From Nocardiopsis terrae (GTDB lineage Bacteria; Actinomycetota; Actinomycetes; Streptosporangiales; Streptosporangiaceae): 64,000 nucleotides of DNA. The stretch spans positions 523,046-587,045 of the forward strand of contig NZ_BMXJ01000003.1 in assembly GCF_014651695.1 (NCBI RefSeq), read 5' to 3'. A model generated the notes under the pieces. It was not told where the DNA came from. It saw only the letters and a list, made by a program, of their open reading frames with translations, and did not search any database. The position numbers were made by a program, and so were the translations under genes. Positions within the stretch are counted from its first letter, which is position 1. Every line of letters starts with the position of its first letter. This document shows positions 1 through 8,494 of the stretch, in pieces.

Positions 1-511
1 CCGGATCGACCTGACCCCACACCCGGTAGTCCCACCCCAGCTCCGAACACGCCTGGCGTGTAGCCTCGAACGCCCGTTGGTCTCGCGGCCTGATCCGTTC
101 GGCGGGCCGCGAGTCCACGACCAGCGCCGAGCCGTCCGCCCGACGGGCGAGCAGGTCAGGGGCGTGTGAGCGTCTGAGTCCGTGTTCAGTGGCCCAGAAC
201 AGCCAGAACGGCTGCGCGGCGATGGCGTGCACGTCGGGGTCGAAGTCCAGGCACATCAGGTGATCGCGCTCCAGCCAGGACTCGAAGGCGATGTGTCCCT
301 GCGTGGTGGCTGCGTAATACCAGCCGGGGAAGTTGCGCTGCCCTTTGAAGGTCGGGAACGCCCGGACCGGCCGGACCTGCTCGAATGGCACATCCGCCGC
401 CGCGGCCAGCGGCATTCGGTGCTCGCGGCCGTCAGCGTCGACAAAACCGATCTCCATTCCGCGAGGGTCGTTTGGTGCACCTCCGGTCAGCAGGTGCAGG
501 CCATCGCCCAT
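1..511 (-). CDS. TnsA-like transposase endonuclease subunit (3' end outside window)
   Basis: The minus-strand frame is open from an ATG at 511 to the window edge, giving at least 170 residues. The start is preceded by a clear GGCGAGGAGGGG ribosome binding site. The protein matches the N-terminal endonuclease domain of actinobacterial TnsA-like heteromeric transposase subunits: E77 in FESWLERDH, the IAAQPFWLFW segment near 97-106, D119 in HAPDLL, and a DSR at 133-135 where Tn7 TnsA has a Q/E-x-K type motif. In Tn7-like elements TnsA makes the 5' strand cuts at the transposon ends and works with TnsB and the ATPase TnsC. Those partners would be expected beyond the left edge. Arginine in place of the usual lysine is visible; whether the protein is active is unknown. 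Confidence 0.75.
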   Translation of the reverse strand, partial: MGDGLHLLTGGAPNDPRGMEIGFVDADGREHRMPLAAAADVPFEQVRPVRAFPTFKGQRNFPGWYYAATTQGHIAFESWLERDHLMCLDFDPDVHAIAAQPFWLFWATEHGLRRSHAPDLLARRADGSALVVDSRPAERIRPRDQRAFEATRQACSELGWDYRVWGQVDP

Positions 512-518
512 GGGCCCC

Positions 519-585
519 TCCTCGCCAAATCATCTGACAACCTGCCACACCACTCGCCGGTCCACCCGAGAAACCGCCAAATCCA
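519..585 (-). repeat. 67-bp repeat upstream of tnsA-like gene, copy 1
   Basis: This segment lies directly upstream of the TnsA-like start. It aligns without gaps to 9620-9686 at 57 of 67 positions, in the same orientation. Within it CGCCAAATC occurs twice (523-531 and 575-583), 52 bp apart. Repeated short motifs next to tnsA recall TnsB-binding sites of Tn7-type right ends, but I see no clear terminal dinucleotide or target duplication, so a promoter or regulatory role is equally possible. Confidence 0.6.
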
Positions 586-742
586 GGGGATGTTCTCCCA
601 TGGGGCCAGCGACAAGACGCTTCGTCGCGCCAGGGCCGGACTGCAAGGGCTGGCGGCATCTGCCAGTGTGACCCTGGTCTCATGGAATAGCATGATGTGC
701 CCTTGACCAGGTCTTAGGCAAAGCAGAGAGATGAGGACGTCG

Positions 743-2602
743 ATGCGTTTGCTGTCCGCTCATGTCACCAAGTACAAGAGCATCACCGACTCCACAGAGT
801 TCGACCTCGCTGGTGACGTCACGGCTCTAGTCGGCAAGAACGAGTCGGGCAAGACCGCTGCCCTTGAAGCCCTCTACCGAATCCAGCCCCTCTCCAGCGG
901 CCATACCACCGGGTTCAACGAACTGCACGACTACCCTCGCCGCTACCGCTCCCGGGACAGGGACTCTATTCCCGGAACAACCCCGATCAGGGCCAGGTTC
1001 GAGTTGGAGAAAGCCGACGTGGATGCCGTCGCTGACCGATTCGGGCCCCAGGCTCTCAAGGGAGCTACCGTCCAGGTGAGCAGACAGTACGGCTCTGACA
1101 GTGTGTTCTACAACTTCTCAACCGATGAGCTGGCCGCAGCAAGACACCTGGCCGACAGGGCCGGGCTGAGCGCAGACCGCTACCCCGCCACGACCAAGGA
1201 AGAGTTCGTCGCCGCCCTACGCGCCGACCAAGATGCTGAGGCGGCGGTCTCCCTGGCGCAAGATCTCGACGAACGGGACCTGGAGGCGGAGATCCGCAAG
1301 GTCCTCCACGCACGGTCGCCGCACTTCCAGTACTTCGATGAGTACAACGTCCTACCCGACGAGGTGTCGATCGAGCGGTTGCAAAAGGTCGACGAGGACA
1401 AACTAGAACCCGAGGAGCGCACCGCGCTGGCCCTGCTGCGTTTGGCCGGCGTGGACACCGCCGAGTTCACCGAGGACGAGTACGAGAGCCGCAAGGCAGC
1501 ACTTGAGGCTGCCGCCAACGAGCTGACCGACCAGCTCTTCGAGTACTGGCATCAGAACCAAGACCTGCTCGTGGAGTTGGACATCGACTACCGCACGGAG
1601 CCAACCCCGCAGAACGCCCACCGGACGGTGCCGTGGCTGAAAATCCGCATCAGGAACCAGCGTCACCGGGTCACGCTGGGCATGGGCGGCCGTTCCAAGG
1701 GGTTCATCTGGTTCTTCTCATTCCTGGTGGCGTTCTCCGAGTACACCAACACCGCGCAGCGGAGGATCATCCTGCTCGACGAACCCGGGCTGAACCTGCA
1801 CGCCAAGGCCCAGGCCGATCTCCTGCGCTATATCGAGGAACGACTCGCCCCGCACCACCAGGTCATCTACACCACGCACTCGTTGTTCATGATCCAACCG
1901 ACCAAGCTCGACCGCTGCCGGACGGTGGAGGACGTCAACAACGACGGAACGAAGATCAGCCAAGACATCTGGAAGGCACGGCCCGACACCGTGTATCCGC
2001 TACTGGGCGCGCTCGGTGTGGACATGACGCAGACCTTGGTCATCGGCCCTCACCAACTGCTCGTGGAAGGCCCTTCCGACGTGGTCTACCTGACCATCAT
2101 GAGCGACTTGATCAGGGCCAACGGCGGCCGTCCCCTCGATCCCCGCTGGACCGTCACACCGGCCGGCGGACTGGACAAGGTCCCCGCCTTCGTGTCCTTG
2201 TTCGGCGGCAGCCACCTATCCGTCACGGTTCTGATGGACGTGGCCGCCGGAGCCAACCAACGACTCTCACGTCTGGCCGACCGCGGCCTTCTGGCGAGCG
2301 GGCACCTGGTCTACCTGACCGAGATCACCGGAACCAGCGAAGCTGACATCGAAGACCTCTTCGATGTCAGCTGGTACCTGAAGCTTCTCCGGGTCTCCAA
2401 GGTAGGCCGATTCACCAAGACCCAGCTCAACGGTGGCGGTCGCATTGTCAAACAGGTCGAAGCACGGCACGGGGGCCGTTATGACCACTATCAGCCGGCC
2501 AACCACCTAATGCGCTCGCCCGGCAACCTGATCGACCAGATCGACGAGGCCACACGTAGCCGGTTCCAAGACCTGTTCGACCGCCTAAATCGGTTGCTGT
2601 AA
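743..2602 (+). CDS. OLD-family AAA ATPase with C-terminal TOPRIM domain
   Basis: The 619-residue protein has an ABC/SMC-type ATPase split by a helical insertion and followed by a TOPRIM domain, the plan of OLD nucleases and GajA. Walker A is GKNESGKT (31-38), a signature-like GMGGRSKGF lies at 313-321, Walker B is RRIILLDEP (340-348), and the H-switch is TTHS (377-380). The TOPRIM domain keeps E442 in LLVEGPSD, D499 in LMDVAAG and DIEDLF (535-540), but the second Asp of the usual DxD is Ala. I chose the ATG at 743 over the one at 731 because GAGG at 733-736 is correctly spaced for it. The next gene encodes a helicase-nuclease 350 bp downstream on the same strand, which suggests a two-gene anti-phage or anti-plasmid cassette. 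GC content is lower than in the core regions of this window. Confidence 0.85.
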   Translation: MRLLSAHVTKYKSITDSTEFDLAGDVTALVGKNESGKTAALEALYRIQPLSSGHTTGFNELHDYPRRYRSRDRDSIPGTTPIRARFELEKADVDAVADRFGPQALKGATVQVSRQYGSDSVFYNFSTDELAAARHLADRAGLSADRYPATTKEEFVAALRADQDAEAAVSLAQDLDERDLEAEIRKVLHARSPHFQYFDEYNVLPDEVSIERLQKVDEDKLEPEERTALALLRLAGVDTAEFTEDEYESRKAALEAAANELTDQLFEYWHQNQDLLVELDIDYRTEPTPQNAHRTVPWLKIRIRNQRHRVTLGMGGRSKGFIWFFSFLVAFSEYTNTAQRRIILLDEPGLNLHAKAQADLLRYIEERLAPHHQVIYTTHSLFMIQPTKLDRCRTVEDVNNDGTKISQDIWKARPDTVYPLLGALGVDMTQTLVIGPHQLLVEGPSDVVYLTIMSDLIRANGGRPLDPRWTVTPAGGLDKVPAFVSLFGGSHLSVTVLMDVAAGANQRLSRLADRGLLASGHLVYLTEITGTSEADIEDLFDVSWYLKLLRVSKVGRFTKTQLNGGGRIVKQVEARHGGRYDHYQPANHLMRSPGNLIDQIDEATRSRFQDLFDRLNRLL

Positions 2603-2952
2603 CGGGGCTATGGGGGATATCTGCAGGACTTGGTGTTAGGGGTGTGAACTGGACGATGGTTCGGCGACGAGCCGGTTCGTCCTGTTCGCGCCCCCTACAT
2701 TCGTGTCCGTGCCGCGTGAGTACCTCTTCGGCGACCAGATCCCCCGTTTCGGCCTCGTCCCCCACGAGCCGTGAGTGGCCGACCTGGAACGGGACCAGGA
2801 CTCCAGTTACCTGCTCTGCCACGACCCTGTCGAGCCTGGGGCCGAAGAGAGATCTGCGCATCCTCCGTGCGCAAGCCGCGCGAAGTGCTATGAATTGGGC
2901 GCAGCAACGCGGGGGCTTGCTCTCCCGTGCGGAGCACAGGGTGGGAGGAATC
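2603..2952. other. 350-bp gap between OLD-TOPRIM and helicase genes
   Basis: No convincing gene or terminator is visible. The helicase frame stays open back to 2644, but residues upstream of the ATG at 2953 are low-quality Ser/Arg/Pro sequence without homology that I recognise. A short coding-like stretch near 2658-2772 in another frame (reading FVLFAPPTFVSVPREYLFGD) ends at a TGA and has no good start. It could be a remnant or chance. The gap may hold a promoter for the helicase gene. Confidence 0.4.
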
Positions 2953-5568
2953 ATGGGATTCAAGCGACGGCAGGCGGACCCGGTCGGAGTTCCGAGTGAT
3001 CCGGAGCAGCTGTACCGGTTGCTGGCCCGGGGGAATCAAGGACCTGCCTCCGTCTGGGGGCATCAGGCGAAGGTCATGGAGCACTGGCACGGGCAGTTCC
3101 GTGCCAAGAGCGATGTCGCCCTTGAGTTGCCGACCGGGGCGGGAAAAACCCTCGTCGGTGGACTGATCGCTGAGTATCTGCGCCGGACTGAGGGATCCCG
3201 CGTTGCCTATCTTTGTCCTACTCGGCAGTTGGCTGTTCAGACGGCACGGAAGTTGGATGACTACGGAATCCCTCCCTCGCTTCTCATCGGCCCGTCGAGA
3301 GAGTGGGATCAGGCTGACCTAGCGCGTTACCAGGCCGCAGGATCCGTTGCCGTCAGTACTTACAGCCACGTGTTCAACTCACGGCCGAGGATCGACACAG
3401 CCGACGTACTGATCCTTGACGATGCGCATGCGGCGGAAGGGTACGTTTCTTCGCCTTGGAGCCTGAGAATTAAGCGCCGCTCGCATGAGAGCGCCTACAA
3501 GGACCTGCTCGCTGCACTGAGCCCTGCTCTGGACCCCCTCCTGCTGCCCCATCTACAGTCCGAGAACCCAAGGGGCCAATACCTCACTGCGATCTATCTC
3601 GCCTCACCTGCTGCCGTCGCCGCCCGTGCTGGCCATGTGGAATCGGTCATCCGGGAAGCTGTTGCTCAAAACAAGGTCAGCGACGACGCCGTGTACGCGT
3701 GGAAGTTCCTTGAGACCCACGTGGCGGACTGCCTGGCGTACGTGTCATACCGCGAGATCCTCATCCGCCCGCTGATCGCTCCTACCTTCCAGCACAGCGC
3801 CTTCAACAGCCCGAAGCAACGCATCTACATGAGTGCCACGTTGGGCGCTGGCGGGGAACTGGAGCGAGCCTTCGGGCGGCCCAGGATCCACCGCATTCCC
3901 GTCCCCGCAGGTTGGGACAAAGAGGGTACGGGGCGGAGGTTCTTTGTCTTCCCGGAACTGGCCCGTGACCTGACCTCCGACACGACGGTAGTCGCATCGT
4001 TCGTCCAGCGAGTCATTGCCCAAGCCGGACGGGTGGTCGTGCTTACCCCAGAAACCCGGGTGGCGGATAAGTTCTGCGAGCGCTACCTACCAGAGGACTA
4101 CCGCACCTTCACCGCAAAGGAGGTCGAGGAAGACCTTTCTGTCTTCACCTCGCAACCTACCGCCGCGTTGGTTCTGACGAACCGATACGACGGCGTTGAC
4201 CTTCCCGATGAAGACTGCCGGTTGGTTGTCTTCAACGGCCTGCCAGCCAACGGAGACCTTCAGGAAAAGTTTCTCCATGACTCCGTTGGCGCCGAAGAAG
4301 TACTACGGGAACGTATTCGTGCGCGTATCCAACAGGGCGCTGGTCGGGCAACGCGCAACCTTCGCGACCATGCTGCCGTGCTCGTCCTCGGCCGCAGCTT
4401 GACGTCTTATCTGGCCCGCCGCGACATCCAGGCATCAATGCACCCTGAGATTCACGCTGAGCTGGAGCTCGGCGTCGACGCTTCCCTTGGCCAGACGTCG
4501 GACGACGTGTGGGAGAACCTCGTCATCTTCAACGACCAGGGTCCCGATTGGAACGAAATCGAAGATGACATCATCCAAAATCGGGAAACCTACGATCGGA
4601 AAGACGGTCCCGGCGCTGCGGCACTCCAGCAGGCCGTTCGCAGCGAGGTCGCCGCTGCGAACGCCCTCTGGTCTAAAGATCACCACTTCGCGCTTACCTC
4701 GATCAAGAACGTCACTGACCAGCTCCGCAACGCCCAAACGCCGAAGCGGTACAGTTCGCTATGGAGCTATCTAGGATTTTGTGTTGCCCACCGCCTGGCC
4801 GAGGCCACCGGGGAGGCGCAGTTCCAACGGACCGCCGACACCTACTACAGGGAGGCGCGGCGGAACAGCCTCGGAACGACGTGGTTCGATCGCGTTGCCC
4901 CCGTTGTAGCACCCAGCGCAGCTGCGGTCGAAGGACTCGACCCGACCGACGAGGCAGCCATGAATTCCATCCTGGCTGCGAATGATCTGTGGGAGCCCGA
5001 AGCCTTCCAAGCCGCCCTAGCAGCCAGGGCCGGCCTCCTGGAGACGAATCCCGATTCGTACGAAGACGGCCTGGTCCATCTCGGGCGCCTCGCTGGTGCG
5101 ACCAAGAGCTACGGCGATCCCCGCGATGGCAGGGCGGCCATGCCGGATGCCGTGTGGATCTTTGACAGCGCCCGGTGGGTGATTTGGGAAGCAAAGAACC
5201 AGGCTACGAACACTGGCGAGATCGGAGCAGAACAGGCACGGCAAGCTGGCGGCCACCGGCGAACTACAGAGAAGACGGAGGGCGTCGTGGCGCCCGGTGA
5301 CTCCATTTGCGTCCTTGCTTCTCCGAAGCCGAAGGTGCACGAGAGCACATACAATGTTGCTGAGGAGAACGTCTATTGGGTACAGCCACCCCAAGTGCTT
5401 GAACTCTTCGACACGCTCACACGTGCATGGCAGGACGCACGAGCCCGCAATCTTCAGACGATGTCCGTCGCTGCACTCGCAGCGGTCTTTCGGGAGCACC
5501 AAGCGCTGCCCTCCCAATGGCTTCCTGCTCTCCGCCAGCATCCCCTCTGGCGTACGCCAGAAGAGTAG
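2953..5568 (+). CDS. SF2 (XPD/DinG-like) helicase with C-terminal PD-(D/E)XK nuclease domain
   Basis: The start is the ATG at 2953 with GGGAGGAA at 2943-2950, giving 871 residues. The helicase core is complete: Walker A LPTGAGKT (59-66), DEAD-type box DDAH (156-159), motif III MSATL (293-297), motif V region NRYDGVDLP (410-418) and motif VI QGAGRATR (461-468). The last 170 residues look like a PD-(D/E)XK nuclease: E704, PD at 731-732, WEAK at 745-748 (catalytic E746 and K748) and Q761. A helicase fused to a nuclease next to an OLD ATPase-TOPRIM protein points to nucleic-acid defence. The helicase is SF2, unlike the SF1 UvrD-like GajB of Gabija and without a HamA partner of Hachiman. The function is inferred from domains and context only. 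Confidence 0.85.
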   Translation: MGFKRRQADPVGVPSDPEQLYRLLARGNQGPASVWGHQAKVMEHWHGQFRAKSDVALELPTGAGKTLVGGLIAEYLRRTEGSRVAYLCPTRQLAVQTARKLDDYGIPPSLLIGPSREWDQADLARYQAAGSVAVSTYSHVFNSRPRIDTADVLILDDAHAAEGYVSSPWSLRIKRRSHESAYKDLLAALSPALDPLLLPHLQSENPRGQYLTAIYLASPAAVAARAGHVESVIREAVAQNKVSDDAVYAWKFLETHVADCLAYVSYREILIRPLIAPTFQHSAFNSPKQRIYMSATLGAGGELERAFGRPRIHRIPVPAGWDKEGTGRRFFVFPELARDLTSDTTVVASFVQRVIAQAGRVVVLTPETRVADKFCERYLPEDYRTFTAKEVEEDLSVFTSQPTAALVLTNRYDGVDLPDEDCRLVVFNGLPANGDLQEKFLHDSVGAEEVLRERIRARIQQGAGRATRNLRDHAAVLVLGRSLTSYLARRDIQASMHPEIHAELELGVDASLGQTSDDVWENLVIFNDQGPDWNEIEDDIIQNRETYDRKDGPGAAALQQAVRSEVAAANALWSKDHHFALTSIKNVTDQLRNAQTPKRYSSLWSYLGFCVAHRLAEATGEAQFQRTADTYYREARRNSLGTTWFDRVAPVVAPSAAAVEGLDPTDEAAMNSILAANDLWEPEAFQAALAARAGLLETNPDSYEDGLVHLGRLAGATKSYGDPRDGRAAMPDAVWIFDSARWVIWEAKNQATNTGEIGAEQARQAGGHRRTTEKTEGVVAPGDSICVLASPKPKVHESTYNVAEENVYWVQPPQVLELFDTLTRAWQDARARNLQTMSVAALAAVFREHQALPSQWLPALRQHPLWRTPEE

Positions 5569-5600
5569 TTACAACGCGTGAGTGTTCACTCAGGCCTTTC

Positions 5601-5648
5601 CTCTGGTGGGTGGGATCAACTGTCCGCGTTTGGTCCCACCCACCAGAG
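5601..5648 (+). terminator. Strong hairpin after helicase-nuclease gene
   Basis: A perfect 15-bp inverted repeat (5601-5615 with 5634-5648), extendable to about 19 pairs with one G-T pair, starts 32 bp after the helicase stop codon. There is no T-run. It probably ends the OLD-helicase transcription unit. Confidence 0.65.
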
Positions 5649-6001
5649 CAAAAGCGCGAGGACAGATGCTCCAGTCGGTAGCGCGCTTGCACTCGTGCAG
5701 ACAGGCCTCCGGCCGCGGCATTGCGGTCGGCTCCGCCGAAGCCGGTACATGGAGACCGGAAAGAACCATGGGGGGACCGGGCCGCGTTGCCGGGGCCGGT
5801 CGGCGGGTCTTCGCACCGATTCTCCAAGGATCCGAAGCCTCTGCCGGAGTGTCGAAGTGGGTCGGGGCAGCTGGTGCTGTCGACCGGTCACCGCTGCCGG
5901 AATGCTGGCCAGCGCACGGCTGTTAAAGCCCCATTCTCGTATGGGTGCCGCCACCCGACACGTGTCTGGTCACAGTCCATCGGCATACCGCACACGACCG
6001 C
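5649..6001. other. Non-coding stretch between terminator and unknown gene
   Basis: No gene is supported. Around 5748-5775 the plus strand resembles the reverse complement of about 9500-9545 (both contain GAGACCGG, then AAAGAACCATGG). This may be a shared insertion-sequence scrap. Confidence 0.3.
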
Positions 6002-6763
6002 TCACACGGTGGTCCGCTGTTGGTAGAGCTGCAAACCGGCCCCATACATCATGTGGGTCACCTGCACGAAGAAGGTGAGGTAGGGGATTGAGGGGTTGAC
6101 CTGCGCTACCTGGGTGCTTTCTCCCGACGGTGGCTGAACTTCGATCTCGAAGACACCGATGGACGCATCGTCGCCGTGAGCCAGACCGCTGCAGGCGCCC
6201 CAGACAGCACCGGCCGTGGCACCGTCCATGGCGGGGATCAGCGCCCCAGCCTTCTCCACGATCTGCCAGTACTGAGTGCTCTCGCTGTTGGCGGATACGT
6301 CGGCCTGCTGAGCCAAGTCCCGCAGGTCGGCCAGACGCCGGTCGTAGTACGACAGATCGGCCTCTTGCTGTTTGGCCATCACATTGCGACGGAGGTTGAG
6401 TTCGGTCTGCTTCGCCGCGAGGCGACGGGCGACCCGTACCTTGCGGTCGTCGGGCCCCACCAACCAAACCGCGCGAGCGGCGTTTTCGATCGCTCCCCGC
6501 AGTACCGAATACTGGCCATGAAGGTACAGCGCGACCTCCCCATCGTGGTCTCCCCGGAGGGAGGCATGCAGAACGCGCCAGTGGTCATGGGCGACCTGCA
6601 GGGCCGTGTGGGCTGCGGCCGAGACGGGAAGGCCTTTCGTGAGGGCGTCATCCTGGGCGAGTTCACTTCCCAGGGCGACGTCCCAGGGTGGAGGTTCAGA
6701 TTCGACGGCGTCCTGTACTAGTGACCACACGTCATGGAGTTGCAGTTCTTCATCAGAGGTCAT
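6002..6763 (-). CDS. Unknown helical protein
   Basis: The 253-residue product starting at the ATG at 6763 has coherent composition and predicted long helices but belongs to no family I can name with confidence. Visible landmarks are a segment around residues 86-110 that reads LRGAIENAARAVWLVGPD, charged helices after it, and a conserved-looking SGLAHGDD near residue 200. The overall plan (helical bundle, late His after a small residue) recalls HEPN-like or DUF5677-like helical proteins, but this is only a resemblance. The ribosome binding site is weak, and a GTG three codons upstream is an alternative start. It lies in the accessory island, convergent with the helicase gene, so a defence-related or cargo role is possible. 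Confidence 0.5.
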   Translation of the reverse strand: MTSDEELQLHDVWSLVQDAVESEPPPWDVALGSELAQDDALTKGLPVSAAAHTALQVAHDHWRVLHASLRGDHDGEVALYLHGQYSVLRGAIENAARAVWLVGPDDRKVRVARRLAAKQTELNLRRNVMAKQQEADLSYYDRRLADLRDLAQQADVSANSESTQYWQIVEKAGALIPAMDGATAGAVWGACSGLAHGDDASIGVFEIEVQPPSGESTQVAQVNPSIPYLTFFVQVTHMMYGAGLQLYQQRTTV

Positions 6764-6809
6764 AGAAGGCACGCTATAGCGGATTCCCGCCTCGACGCTG
6801 GTGCCCGCC

Positions 6810-7160
6810 TTAGGTGACGTGATCGATATCCTGCTCGGGCGGGGCGAAGTCGGCGGCCAGGTCGCCGTTGAGCACGCGGGTGCGGACCTGGAGGAGCAGG
6901 TGGGCACCCTTCGGTGACCAGCGCATCTGCTGCTTCTTGACCATGCGGCGGCTGATCACCTGGTTCGCTGCGGACTCGGCCGAGGCGATGTAGGTGCGGA
7001 ACTCGCCCATCTCCTCCTCCAGGCGGGTCGCCGTTTGCTCGACGTGCTGGCGCACCGACGCGGCCTGGGGCTGCCGATCCGGCGGGAACGTCTCGCCGTA
7101 GGAGGTGAGCGCGGCGTACTTGGCCTCCCAGAACAGCAGCTCGGGGGTGGTGCGTTCGGG
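6810..7160 (-). pseudogene. Transposase C-terminal remnant (ISKra4-like)
   Basis: The minus strand encodes the C-terminal part of a transposase, beginning around [15 protein letters not shown] and including RMVKKQQMRWSPKGAH and LLLQVRTRVLNG before a stop at 6810. I recognise this signature from actinobacterial transposases usually grouped with ISKra4, with moderate certainty. The N-terminal two thirds are missing: upstream of about 7160 the sequence becomes an oppositely oriented IS5-type fragment. No inverted repeats were found. Confidence 0.6.
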
Positions 7161-7195
7161 CAGCGGCGCCGCGAACGGGCTGACCGTCGCTGAGC

Positions 7196-7620
7196 AGCAC
7201 CAAAAGCCCCTGTCGGTGGTGGTCACGGCCGGGCAGCGCGGGGACGCCCCGCAGTTCGAGCCGGTCATGGAACGTATCCGGGTGGCGGGGCACGGGCGGA
7301 GCGGTCCGGTGCGCGCCCGGCCGGTGCGGGTGCGCGCGGATAAGGCCTACAGCTCGAAGGGGATCCGTGTCTACCTGCGTCGACGCAAGATCGCGCACAC
7401 GATTCCCGAGCCTGCCGACCGGGTGCTCAACCGCAAGCGGAAGGGGCTGTGCGGGGGTCGTCCGCCCGGTTTCGACAAGGTCGACTACCGGGCCCGGCAC
7501 GCGGTGGAGTGCGGGATCAACCGGCTCAAACGCAACCGGGCGGTGGCCACGCGCTATGACAAGCTCGCCCTTCGCTACGAGGCCACCATCCAGATCGCTG
7601 CCATCAACGAATGGCTCTGA
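7196..7620 (+). pseudogene. IS5-family transposase C-terminal remnant
   Basis: The reading frame from about [16 protein letters not shown] to the stop at 7620 matches the C-terminal half of IS5-group DDE transposases: [11 protein letters not shown] carries the second catalytic Asp, [11 protein letters not shown] the Glu, and the end reads [12 protein letters not shown]. The first catalytic Asp and the N-terminal domain are absent, so it cannot be active. It abuts the 5'-truncated minus-strand transposase remnant, as if a deletion had removed the 5' halves of two divergent insertion sequences. Confidence 0.75.
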
Positions 7621-7718
7621 CTTTCCCAACAGGCCCTAGGCGCGGCCCCGCCGTGGCGGGGGTGATGCCGTCGCGTTCCAGCGCACCCGCCTCCCACGTG
7701 CGGGGTTCGGTGCCGTCC

Positions 7719-8115
7719 TGGGGGTCGATGACCAAGCAGGACCTGACCCGCCAGATCGACACCCTGAACACCGAAGGCATCGACGACGGGCGGATCTGGG
7801 TGGACAAGAAGACCGGCGCCACCGTCGAGCGCGACGGCCTGGAGGGGCTACTCGCCTACGCCCGGCCCGGCGACACCGTGGTGGCCCACACCCTGGACCG
7901 GCTGGGCCGCAACATCCGCGAGTGCCTCAACCTCATCCACGACCTGAGCGAACGCGACATCGGCGTGCGAACCCTGGCCGACCCCATCCGCATCGACACC
8001 CGCGACATCGCCTTCCTCATGCTCGCCCTGTTCGCGCAGATGGAGCGGGTGTTCACTCGGGAGCGGGCCGCGCACGCCCGATCGGTCGCGGCCAAGACCG
8101 GCCGCCGACTACAAC
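7719..8115 (+). pseudogene. Serine recombinase (resolvase) fragment lacking the catalytic serine
   Basis: The frame carries most of a Tn3-type resolvase catalytic domain: [22 protein letters not shown], the [16 protein letters not shown] segment and [20 protein letters not shown]. The N-terminal RVST segment with the nucleophilic serine is missing, and the domain breaks off in AKTGRR where the frame changes at about 8110. It is therefore an inactive fragment, presumably the companion of lost transposon genes. Confidence 0.75.
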
Positions 8116-8340
8116 GTGGACTGCTCCACCCTGTACCGGCGGGTGGAACAGCTCCGTCTGGAGGAGCAGGAGGTGCGGTGCCGCGACTGCGAGGCCCTCA
8201 TCGACTCCCCGGGCGTGGCGTGCGGGAACTGCGGCCAGGACGACCCGGCCCCGTCCGCCCGCGCCGACCTCGAAAAGGTGCTCGCCGAACAGCCTCCGGC
8301 GATGCAGCCCGATGACCACGGGGGATCGCTTCGGGCCGGT
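8098..8340 (+). pseudogene. HTH plus zinc-ribbon fragment fused behind resolvase remnant
   Basis: After the frame change the sequence reads [18 protein letters not shown], which resembles a recognition-helix region, then two CxxC pairs (CRDC and CGNC) about 15 residues apart that would suit a zinc ribbon. No start codon of its own is apparent, and the frame runs on into unrelated sequence overlapping the next gene. It may be the tail of a second recombinase or regulator. The identity is unknown. Confidence 0.35.
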
Positions 8341-8494
8341 CCGGCATCGCGCCGGGTTCACTCGCTGATCAGGAGGCTGATCAGCGCTCACCCTCCCACG
8401 GTTTTTCCGGTCTTCCAAATACGAGATCCTGATCATGCGGTGGGGCATGTTTCTGTCACGCCGCCCCGACCCACAACGACGAGGAGACGAACCG

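Noticed and set aside
2658-2772. Short coding-like segment before the helicase gene
   Set aside because: No proper start codon, fewer than 40 codons and no homology that I recognise.
743-5568. Calling the cassette Gabija
   Set aside because: GajB is an SF1 UvrD/PcrA-like helicase. The protein here has an SF2 core (DDAH, MSATL, QGAGRATR) plus a nuclease domain, so only the OLD-TOPRIM half matches.
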